The position numbers and the translations under genes are program-made. 8,511 bases of DNA, taken from positions 1-8,511 of the forward strand of contig CAMVPV010000039.1 in the NCBI GenBank assembly GCA_947169455.1, given 5' to 3'. The notes beneath the pieces are model-generated. The model was not told the origin of the DNA, did no database searches, and saw only the letters and a program-made list of their open reading frames with translations. This DNA is from an uncultured Clostridia bacterium (GTDB lineage Bacteria > Bacillota_A > Clostridia > Oscillospirales > Ruminococcaceae). Of this stretch, positions 1 through 5,541 are shown piece by piece (positions within the stretch are counted from its first letter, which is position 1; every line of letters starts with the position of its first letter).

Positions 1-847
1 AAAGGCAGTCGAGCAGTTCGATTTCCTTGAGGAGCATATCTATGCAGCCCATGGTGATATCGGAGCAGCAGATAACAGGGGTTATCGCGCCGGAGTTCAT
101 GCCCTTGTGCAGTCCGTGAACGAGCTCCTTCTGTGTGAAAGCCTCGCCCTCGAAGAACTTTTCCATAAGTTCTTCATCAGTCTCGGCAACAGCCTCGGAG
201 AACGCTTCTATAAGACCGTCAAGGCGGTATTCTATCTTGTCGGAGATGCCTGCGTCGGGCATATCAGTCTCGACGGCATTTCCCTTTGCGTCGTAGGTGT
301 AAGCCTTCATCTCGATGAGGTTCACGTAGGAAACGACCTTGCCGCCCGAGATCACGGGAACGATAACGGGGCACACGGACGGACCGAAAACGGTCTTGAG
401 GTCGGTGAGCACGTTATAGAAGTTGGCGTCGGGGTCATCCACCTTGGTAACTACGAACATCTTTGCCTTGCTGAGCGCGTCAGCCTTTTCGTAAGCCTTT
501 TCGGTGCCCACCTTTACGCCGGATTTTCCGGAAACGGTGATGAGCACGGTATCAGCGGCAGTGATAGCCTCGCAGGATTCGCCCTCGAAATCGAAAAGAC
601 CGGGAGCATCGAGCAGATTTACCTTTACGTTATTGTATTCAAAGGAAGCAAGGGAAGTATTTATCGACGCCTTGCGCTTTATCTCCTCGGGATCGTAGTC
701 GCATACTGTATTTCCGTCGGCGGTCTTGCCGAGGCGGTCAGATGCGCCTGCCTTGAAGAGCAGGGATTCTGCGAGTGTGGTCTTTCCGGAGCCGGCGTGT
801 CCCGCTATGGCTATATTCCTGATATTCTCTGCGGTATAGGCTTTCAT
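1..847 (-). CDS. Elongation factor G-like translational GTPase, N-terminal part (runs off left edge)
   Basis: The first 282 codons, read leftward from an ATG at 847, are present; the C-terminus lies outside the window. Upstream is AAAAGGAGAG at good spacing, which fixes the start. The GTPase P-loop GHAGSGKT is at residues 16-23, the switch II/G3 motif DAPG at 80-83, and the G4 position reads TKVD at 134-137 where NKxD is usual. The switch I region reads KRKASINTSLA (about 57-67) instead of the ERGITI of housekeeping EF-G. In my knowledge of the family this belongs to the EF-G-like (FusA2-type) branch often found beside a canonical fusA in Clostridia. Canonical EF-G drives ribosomal translocation; the job of this branch is less clear. 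Residues beyond about 190 look like the inserted G' part of the G domain. The gene has its own promoter at 911-939. Family assignment is firm, exact role is not. Confidence 0.92.
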   Translation of the reverse strand, partial: MKAYTAENIRNIAIAGHAGSGKTTLAESLLFKAGASDRLGKTADGNTVCDYDPEEIKRKASINTSLASFEYNNVKVNLLDAPGLFDFEGESCEAITAADTVLITVSGKSGVKVGTEKAYEKADALSKAKMFVVTKVDDPDANFYNVLTDLKTVFGPSVCPVIVPVISGGKVVSYVNLIEMKAYTYDAKGNAVETDMPDAGISDKIEYRLDGLIEAFSEAVAETDEELMEKFFEGEAFTQKELVHGLHKGMNSGAITPVICCSDITMGCIDMLLKEIELLDCL

Positions 848-910
848 TGAAATATCTCTCCTTTTGCTTTGTACATTTATGACAACAAATATGTTGAGCA
901 ACTGATACTT

Positions 911-939
911 ATTATATACTATTCAACAATATATTTCAA
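911..939 (-). promoter_or_regulatory. Sigma-A promoter of the EF-G-like gene
   Basis: On the minus strand the -35 box TTGAAA (934-939) and the perfect -10 box TATAAT (911-916) are 17 bp apart. Transcription would start near 904, giving a leader of about 57 nt before the ATG at 847. The DNA upstream is very AT-rich with T/A runs, like an UP element. Confidence 0.8.
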
Positions 940-946
940 TAGTATA
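915..946. repeat. Perfect 9-bp dyad overlapping the EF-G-like promoter (candidate operator)
   Basis: TATACTATT (915-923) and AATAGTATA (938-946) are exact reverse complements separated by 14 bp. The arms cover parts of both the -10 and -35 boxes, the classic position for a repressor site. No named regulator is recognised. AT-rich DNA makes chance dyads more likely, so this is a candidate only. Confidence 0.4.
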
Positions 947-1037
947 ATCAAATTTTTTACACTTCTTATTATTTTATATGTATTTTTTTGTATATATTCA
1001 CTATCATAATCAACATATAGTGTGGAAAAAGAGGTGC

Positions 1038-1133
1038 CGCTGCTTGTATTTTGGGGTGATCCATTGCTTGCTGTTCCGGGCAGTTTACTGTTGTGACAGC
1101 AAAAGATCCCCCGGAACAAAAAAGCCGGCAGCG
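1038..1133. other. Nested inverted repeats in the gap, possible structured RNA or degraded element
   Basis: An outer 6-bp pair (CGCTGC 1038-1043 with GCAGCG 1128-1133) encloses an inner 9-bp pair (TGTTCCGGG 1072-1080 with CCCGGAACA 1110-1118). Inside that lies a small CTGT/ACAG hairpin (1088-1099). An alternative pairing GACAGC (1095-1100) with GCTGTC (1141-1146) would compete with it. No known RNA family (SRP, 6S, tmRNA, c-di-GMP riboswitch) could be matched by eye, and no convincing promoter precedes it on the plus strand. No protein-like ORF fits here. Confidence 0.25.
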
Positions 1134-1159
1134 CGTAACAGCTGTCATGATCTCCCGAT

Positions 1160-1206
1160 AAAAAACAAGATCTCCCCCGGATCATTTTCTTGTAGATCCG
1201 AGGGAG
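1160..1206 (-). terminator. Intrinsic terminator after the LacI-GGDEF gene
   Basis: A 12-bp stem with one mismatch pairs 1172-1183 (CTCCCCCGGATC) with 1195-1206 (GATCCGAGGGAG). On the minus strand it is followed by ATCTTGTTTTTT, a U-rich tail. It lies about 50 nt past the stop codon at 1257. The plus strand has TTTT after the same stem, so it may also work in the other direction. Confidence 0.7.
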
Positions 1207-1256
1207 TTTTCATATCTATTTATAATTTTCGGGTGGACGGAGCAGTACACGCGCAG

Positions 1257-3140
1257 TCAGTCCTGACGGCGCAGCTTTTTCTGCTGTTTTTCCTTGTACA
1301 TAAGCTCATCGCTCTTCTTGATGAGCACTTCAAAATCGAGCGGCTCACCCGGTCTGGTCTTGTAGATGCCGAGACTTACCGAAAGCACATACGGATTGTT
1401 CGCAGCCGCGTTGTAGCGGTCGAGGTAGTCGTTGTAGCGCCTGCGAAGCTCTGCTTCGTCGCGGTCGCCCTCCATAACGGCGAGCATCTCATCGCCGCCG
1501 AAGCGCACGCAGAGAGAGTTTTCCGCACACGCCGATTTCAGCGCAAGTGCAGTGTGAGCGATCGCGTTGTCGCCGGCGTTGTGACCGTATGTGTCGTTGA
1601 TGCGTTTCAGACCGTCCATATCTGCGAGCAGAACGGTTATCATTCCGCCTGTGCGGCTCACGCGCGCGCAGAGCTGCTCGAACAGCCTGCTGAAGCCGCG
1701 GCGGTTGTACAGACCCGTGAGGTTGTCGGTGCGGTAGGTCTCCTCGACCATATCCGCGAGGTACTGCTGATACTGCATACCGACAAATCCGCCCAGCCCG
1801 ACGCCTATCATCATCATGGTGTATTGTATCCTGCCGTAGTACATGATATTGGTGCTGTTGTAGTAGAACACCACATATCCGATGGGCTTCTGCATATAGC
1901 TGATAACGCTGAACACGAGCGGGAAGCCCTGTGCGAGCACCTTATCCAGCCCGGGCAGCACACCGCGGCGGTCGAATATCTGCTGCCGGAAGTCCTTTCC
2001 CTCGATATCGTTGAACAGCAGGAACATCTCCTGCTCGAAGGTGCGGGCGTTGTGCTCGGCGGCGGCGTTCATGGAACGGTCGGTGCAGTCGGTGTTTATG
2101 AAGCACGCGAGCTCTTCGATATAGTTATCCTTGAGTATCGCGGGGATATCCTTGATATCGGCGCAGCGCTGCATACCCTCGGACATCATGGAGAGCTGGA
2201 GCCTTTCCGCCTCAAAGCTGAAAAAGTGATCGCTGAGGGTATTCAGATAATCGGTAAGCTCCTCCTGACCCTTCATGCTGCATCCGCAGGATTCGGACAG
2301 CACGGGTGTGGTCTTTACGTAAGCGTAATCGGGGGCGGCGGCGCCGCCGAGCACATCCGTGAGTACCTCCGCGACCTTTTCGGCAAGGCGGCGGTAGCTG
2401 CACATACAGGTGGAAAGGCGCGGCACGGAGTAGAAAGCCTCCATAACGCCGTCAAAGCCCGTTACCATCACATCGTCGGGGACAGTATAGCCATGCTCGC
2501 GGAAAACGCTCATAACGTTGATAGCCATGAGGTCGTTGGCGCAGATAACAGCCCTTGGGATATGCCCGGAGGCAACTATCCTTTCGGCGGCGTTCCTTGC
2601 GGGTATCGACCAGAAATCGCCGTAGCTTATGATATCATCGGGGCACGGGAGACCGTTTTCCGCCATTACCTTACGGAACACATCAAGGCGGCGCTCGGCG
2701 AAGTCATTGCCCTTTACGCCGGACATGAAATGCACATCGGTGATCTTATGATCCTCAATGATATGACGCACCATTTTTTCAAAGCCGCCCTCATAATCAT
2801 AGCAGATATTGATAACGCCGTCGCGGTAACCGTCGATAACGAGCGCGGGGACGTTATGCTCATGTGCGTCTGCGATGAGCTTTTCAACGACAGCCTTTTT
2901 CTTGATATCGATATCGGATATCACTATCGCATCGGTATAGGAGAGATCGACGAGATCATAGACTGCTTCCTCGGGGTTATAGTGTCCGGGATCGTTGTTC
3001 AGCTCACAGCAGGTATTATAAACGAACAGGCGGAACCCTTTGCCGGCGAGGAGGTTATTGAGTTCGGTGATGAATTCGTGGTTCTTCGGGATGTACGCCT
3101 GTGACAGGCATACGGCGATTATCTTATAACCGTTCAGCAT
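1257..3140 (-). CDS. Cytoplasmic diguanylate cyclase with LacI/GalR-type ligand-binding domain
   Basis: A 627-aa protein predicted to make c-di-GMP from two GTP in response to a small ligand. Residues about 5-288 resemble the type-1 periplasmic-binding fold of LacI/GalR regulators (for example VICANDLMAINV at 198-209, PDDVMVTGFD at 221-230, ending ESCGC at 283-287). There is no N-terminal helix-turn-helix, signal peptide or clear membrane segment, so ligand sensing should be cytoplasmic. Residues about 290-465 form a linker that may be GAF-like (weak). The GGDEF domain spans about 465-627: DNLTGLYNRRG at 472-482, DMDGLKRIND at 507-516, and active-site loop GGDEM at 548-552 with the catalytic Glu kept. 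The positions of the RxxD inhibitory site hold Ala and Ser, so product inhibition is probably absent. The start at 3140 has GGAG 5 nt upstream, a promoter at 3179-3208 and a terminator at 1160-1206, so it is likely monocistronic. Ligand unknown. Confidence 0.92.
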   Translation of the reverse strand: MLNGYKIIAVCLSQAYIPKNHEFITELNNLLAGKGFRLFVYNTCCELNNDPGHYNPEEAVYDLVDLSYTDAIVISDIDIKKKAVVEKLIADAHEHNVPALVIDGYRDGVINICYDYEGGFEKMVRHIIEDHKITDVHFMSGVKGNDFAERRLDVFRKVMAENGLPCPDDIISYGDFWSIPARNAAERIVASGHIPRAVICANDLMAINVMSVFREHGYTVPDDVMVTGFDGVMEAFYSVPRLSTCMCSYRRLAEKVAEVLTDVLGGAAAPDYAYVKTTPVLSESCGCSMKGQEELTDYLNTLSDHFFSFEAERLQLSMMSEGMQRCADIKDIPAILKDNYIEELACFINTDCTDRSMNAAAEHNARTFEQEMFLLFNDIEGKDFRQQIFDRRGVLPGLDKVLAQGFPLVFSVISYMQKPIGYVVFYYNSTNIMYYGRIQYTMMMIGVGLGGFVGMQYQQYLADMVEETYRTDNLTGLYNRRGFSRLFEQLCARVSRTGGMITVLLADMDGLKRINDTYGHNAGDNAIAHTALALKSACAENSLCVRFGGDEMLAVMEGDRDEAELRRRYNDYLDRYNAAANNPYVLSVSLGIYKTRPGEPLDFEVLIKKSDELMYKEKQQKKLRRQD

Positions 3141-3178
3141 ATATGCTCCGTCCTTTCGCAGATATATTCACATTTATC

Positions 3179-3208
3179 ATTATAGCATACATCATATAAA
3201 AAAATCAA
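3179..3208 (-). promoter_or_regulatory. Sigma-A promoter of the LacI-GGDEF gene
   Basis: Minus-strand -35 TTGATT (3203-3208), 18-bp spacer, -10 TATAAT (3179-3184) preceded by TGC, an extended -10. The start point would be near 3172, leaving about a 30-nt leader before the ATG at 3140. Confidence 0.75.
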
Positions 3209-3220
3209 CACTTGCATTTG

Positions 3221-3245
3221 ATATTTGTCGGTTTGCGACAAATAT
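3221..3245. promoter_or_regulatory. Perfect 10-bp-arm palindrome, candidate operator
   Basis: ATATTTGTCG (3221-3230) and CGACAAATAT (3236-3245) are exact inverted copies with a 5-bp centre GTTTG. It lies 12 bp upstream of the -35 box of the LacI-GGDEF gene and between the two divergent promoters, a position suited to an activator or shared regulator. The core TTTGTCG-N5-CGACAAA does not match an operator I can name (not cre, CIRCE, LexA, PerR or Rex as I know them). A weak plus-strand promoter (TTTACG 3245-3250, 16 bp, TATACT 3267-3272) would abut its right arm. Confidence 0.55.
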
Positions 3246-3293
3246 TTACGCTTTTTACATAAAATATATACTTGACCCTGCCGCAAAAACAGC

Positions 3294-3331
3294 CCGGAAA
3301 CCGCACGAAACTCTTGATTTCCGGTGACCGG
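3294..3331. repeat. CCGG-rich half-sites around the plus-strand promoter (candidate operator)
   Basis: CCGGAAA (3294-3300) is the exact inverse of TTTCCGG (3318-3324), and CCGGTGACCGG (3321-3331) is a perfect 5-1-5 palindrome lying inside the spacer between the -35 and -10 boxes. Three related half-sites in 38 bp, one set within the promoter, suggest repression of the small plus-strand gene. The regulator is unknown. Confidence 0.4.
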
Positions 3332-3342
3332 TATGTTATAAT
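3314..3342 (+). promoter_or_regulatory. Sigma-A promoter reading into the 55-aa ORF
   Basis: Plus-strand -35 TTGATT (3314-3319), 17-bp spacer, -10 TATAAT (3337-3342) with an extended -10 TGT just before it. The start would be near 3349, an 85-nt leader ahead of the ATG at 3434. It is the only clear plus-strand promoter in the window and points away from the LacI-GGDEF gene. Confidence 0.75.
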
Positions 3343-3433
3343 TTAAGCGGAAAACATATCGTATGAAATGCTGTTACAGCCTTTAGCCGACCGTACCGGA
3401 TCTTTCAAGGAAACACAGGGAGGAGCGGAGTAT

Positions 3434-3601
3434 ATGAGTAAGATCATGGAAGACAGGATAACCGAAAAAAAAATCAGCATCGCCTATAATTTCCTGCTGC
3501 CGGGTAATGATTCAAAGGAAGATATCGCCAATGCTGTTAAACTTCCGCTCGAATCGATAAATGAACTTGAAGCTATTACTTCGGCAATTATTTATCGATA
3601 A
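3434..3601 (+). CDS. Small 55-aa protein resembling the C-terminal tail of Rpn/PD-(D/E)XK nuclease-type proteins
   Basis: The ATG at 3434 is chosen because GGAGGAG (3419-3425) lies 8 nt upstream; an in-frame ATG at 3368 has no ribosome site. The protein is charged at the N-terminus (SKIMEDRITEKK) followed by two helical segments: IAYNFLLPGN (16-25) and KEDIANAVKLPLESINELEA (28-47). This pattern, a helix then a small helix-turn-helix-like tail, recalls the end of Rpn-family recombination-promoting nucleases (typically AxNLLxxGxxxEDIAxxTGLSxEEI). That likeness is from memory and moderate. The nuclease core is absent, so it is either a remnant or a free-standing tail protein. The last eight residues (48-55) and stop are encoded inside the 105-bp inverted-repeat element at 3574-3678. 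A good promoter (3314-3342) and terminator (3713-3750) frame it, which argues that it is expressed. Confidence 0.55.
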   Translation: MSKIMEDRITEKKISIAYNFLLPGNDSKEDIANAVKLPLESINELEAITSAIIYR

Positions 3602-3678
3602 AATCAAATATAACATAAAGCTGTATCTATCGGAAAATGTTTTATGTTTATTATAGATATTTAATTGCCGAAGTAATA
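3574..3678. mobile_element. 105-bp MITE-like element with perfect 17-bp terminal inverted repeats
   Basis: TATTACTTCGGCAATTA (3574-3590) and its exact reverse complement (3662-3678) bound an AT-rich core. The core has an inner AACATAAA/TTTATGTT pair (3612-3619 with 3641-3648) and the palindrome TTTATCGATAAA (3591-3602). Both ends carry TA, consistent with the TA duplication of IS630/Tc1-mariner-like MITEs, but other origins are possible. It holds no transposase. It overlaps the 3' end of the 55-aa ORF, and the whole could fold as a long RNA hairpin. No second copy was found in the window. Confidence 0.5.
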
Positions 3679-3712
3679 AGATAAATTCCGGAAACATATA
3701 GATAATATCTGC

Positions 3713-3750
3713 AAAGGCACATCCACCGCAGCGGTGAATGTGCCTTTTTG
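3713..3750 (+). terminator. Strong intrinsic terminator, probably bidirectional
   Basis: A stem pairs GGCACATCCACCG (3716-3728) with CGGTGAATGTGCC (3732-3744), one mismatch, 3-nt loop, extended by AAA/TTT. On the plus strand TTTTTGTGTTT follows, closing the small plus-strand transcript. On the minus strand it lies 25 nt past the stop of the membrane diguanylate cyclase at 3775, followed by only TTT, so it may end that operon less efficiently. Confidence 0.8.
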
Positions 3751-3774
3751 TGTTTCTGTATGTATATGAGATCA

Positions 3775-5514
3775 TCAACTCTGTTTCAGCGGCTTTCCGT
3801 TCTCCGACTTCATGCGCTTTTTCATGGCGTACATCTTCTCGTCGGCTTCCTTTACCGCATCAACGGGATCCTTGCCGTTGTACTGCGCTATGCCGTAGGC
3901 TATCTGGAGCTTCACCGGGTGGTCGTTCTCGGTGTTGTACTTATCGACCAGCTCCGTTATGCGGTGTTCCGCATAGATTATCTTCGGGCTGTTTATAGGA
4001 CAGTCGAGTATCGCAACGAACTCATCGCCGCCGGTGCGGTAGCATTTGCCGATAGCACCGAAGCTTTCCTTTATGGCGTTCGCCCCCGCGATTATCTGAC
4101 GGTCGCCCTCACTGTGCCCATATACATCGTTTGCACGTTTCAGGTCATTTATATCGAACTGCACGAAGCACAGCTGACCCGCCTCGCCGTTTTCATGGAT
4201 AGCCCTTTCGTTCTCCATGAAGGCGGTGCGGTTGAACATACCCGTAAGCACGTCGCTGTATGCGAGATCCTTCATCTTCTCCGCCTTCCTGCCGAGCCGC
4301 GTGAGGTGTATCAGATCCTTGAGCGTGTAAAGACCCATCGCCACGATAGCGACCAGCAGCCCGAACCGAAGGAACAGTCCGGAGTCGGTGTTCTCCGTCT
4401 CCACGCGGTACCTTATCAGGTCGATGAGCCCCATCGCCGAGATGAACAGGAACGATCCGCCTATAACGTAGTACAGGCTGCTTTCGCGCTCCTTGTTTAT
4501 GAACCCGCCGATAAGAATCAGCACGGCGGAAAATATCGAAAAGAACAGCACCATGTGCGTTGCGGTCAGCAGCTCGTGATAATCCACGATATCCATCATG
4601 GTGAACACGATGTTGGCTGCAAGGTTTATCAGCACAGCCGCCTGCACAGCCGATACAAAGCTGCTGCTGCGGTTCTTGGTTATCCCCGCTACGAACGTCA
4701 CCGCCGGGTACGGCATGGCTATCAGCGATATGTAGTTCAGAAAGTGTATGATATACGGGCTGCACGTAACGATCTGCGGTATCAGCGATTCCGAGCCCGT
4801 CCATATCCCGGAGAATATCGCGAACGATGCTAGCGAGATTATCTCGGAAAGGCTGCTGCGGATATAGTTTTTCATCATGAAGCTGATGAGTATCATCACC
4901 GCGCCGAAAATGAACATCAGGAAGGATATCAGGGTCTTCGGCAGGTTGTCGGTGAATACGCCCCGCACGTAAGTGCCGGAATCACCTATGTGCATATTGC
5001 TGAAATACGCCGAGTTGTCGCTGTATATCGACTCCATCTCCACTGCAAGCAGTGCATCGCCCTTGAAGTCGGGCAGCGGTATGCAGTGTATGTATGACCC
5101 GTATGAGCGCCCGCAGATCTTGGGCGCCTCCGGGAAAAATTCATACAGGAGCTGTCCGTTGAGATATACACGGAAAAGTACGTGCTTGCTCCGCAGGCAG
5201 AAGTACCGCGCCTGAACATCCTCATCGCGGATATGCTTGTAGATGAATGTCGGTGAATTGATGGCGTTGCTGATCTCCTTGACGTCCGCGGGGGAACCGT
5301 CGGAATATATCCAGCCATCGCCCGCGGGTACAGTGTTCTGTCCCGGCTCTATCCTGCCCTTTCCGGCTGCCAGCGGCACCGTCATAAGCACCAGGCACAT
5401 AACTATGAGCAGGATATTTGAAAATATCTGATTGTCAGCGGCGCTGTCCGCCTTGGTCTTGCTCAAATTGTCCGTGCCCCCGTTTCTTAGGAGTTGATTT
5501 TCATAGCTCAGCAT
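3775..5514 (-). CDS. Membrane diguanylate cyclase, 7TMR-DISM-like sensor plus GGDEF
   Basis: A 579-aa protein predicted to sense an outside signal and make c-di-GMP inside. Order: polar N-terminus (1-30), one membrane helix (31-50), a beta-rich extracytoplasmic segment (about 52-190, with RVYLNGQLLYEF at 115-126 as in jelly-roll DISMED domains), seven hydrophobic helices (about 193-213, 222-240, 254-276, 284-306, 317-337, 346-367, 379-397), then a GGDEF domain (about 410-570). Catalytic motifs are intact: DVLTGMFNR 421-429, FDINDLKRAND 453-463, GGDEF 495-499. The RxxD inhibitory site is replaced by Gly at both key positions. It starts 27 nt after the protease stop, so it is probably the last gene of the kinase-protease operon. 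The ATG at 5514 has no clear Shine-Dalgarno sequence; translation may be coupled, or a TTG at codon 17 could be used. The 7TM-DISM label rests on layout. Confidence 0.9.
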   Translation of the reverse strand: MLSYENQLLRNGGTDNLSKTKADSAADNQIFSNILLIVMCLVLMTVPLAAGKGRIEPGQNTVPAGDGWIYSDGSPADVKEISNAINSPTFIYKHIRDEDVQARYFCLRSKHVLFRVYLNGQLLYEFFPEAPKICGRSYGSYIHCIPLPDFKGDALLAVEMESIYSDNSAYFSNMHIGDSGTYVRGVFTDNLPKTLISFLMFIFGAVMILISFMMKNYIRSSLSEIISLASFAIFSGIWTGSESLIPQIVTCSPYIIHFLNYISLIAMPYPAVTFVAGITKNRSSSFVSAVQAAVLINLAANIVFTMMDIVDYHELLTATHMVLFFSIFSAVLILIGGFINKERESSLYYVIGGSFLFISAMGLIDLIRYRVETENTDSGLFLRFGLLVAIVAMGLYTLKDLIHLTRLGRKAEKMKDLAYSDVLTGMFNRTAFMENERAIHENGEAGQLCFVQFDINDLKRANDVYGHSEGDRQIIAGANAIKESFGAIGKCYRTGGDEFVAILDCPINSPKIIYAEHRITELVDKYNTENDHPVKLQIAYGIAQYNGKDPVDAVKEADEKMYAMKKRMKSENGKPLKQS

Positions 5515-5541
5515 TCAGACCGGAGATCACTGTTCGGAAGC

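Noticed and set aside
107..850. A 247-codon plus-strand frame over the left edge
   Set aside because: The minus strand there encodes a well-formed EF-G-like GTP-binding domain with a good start; the plus frame is its shadow.
919..1185. An 88-codon minus-strand frame in the gap before the EF-G-like gene
   Set aside because: No ribosome site, cysteine/serine-rich random-looking residues, starts inside a terminator and ends inside the next promoter.
978..3104. A 708-codon open frame on the plus strand opposite the LacI-GGDEF gene
   Set aside because: Its composition (His/Val/Ala/Glu-rich, no domains) is that of an antisense shadow of a GC-biased gene, and the opposite strand encodes clear LacI and GGDEF motifs with proper start signals.
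3141..3430. A c-di-GMP riboswitch in front of either gene here
   Set aside because: I looked because of the cyclase context, but no GEMM-type conserved core was recognised and the LacI-GGDEF leader is only about 30 nt.
3434..3601. Toxin or antitoxin role for the 55-aa ORF
   Set aside because: There is no partner gene beside it and no recognisable toxin or antitoxin fold; only the tail-like similarity can be supported.
3512..3778. An 88-codon minus-strand frame across the inverted-repeat element
   Set aside because: It crosses the terminator and both element arms and has no start signals.
3748..4833. A 361-codon plus-strand frame opposite the membrane cyclase
   Set aside because: It begins in the terminator tail, has no ribosome site, and lies over an intact GGDEF and 7TM coding region.
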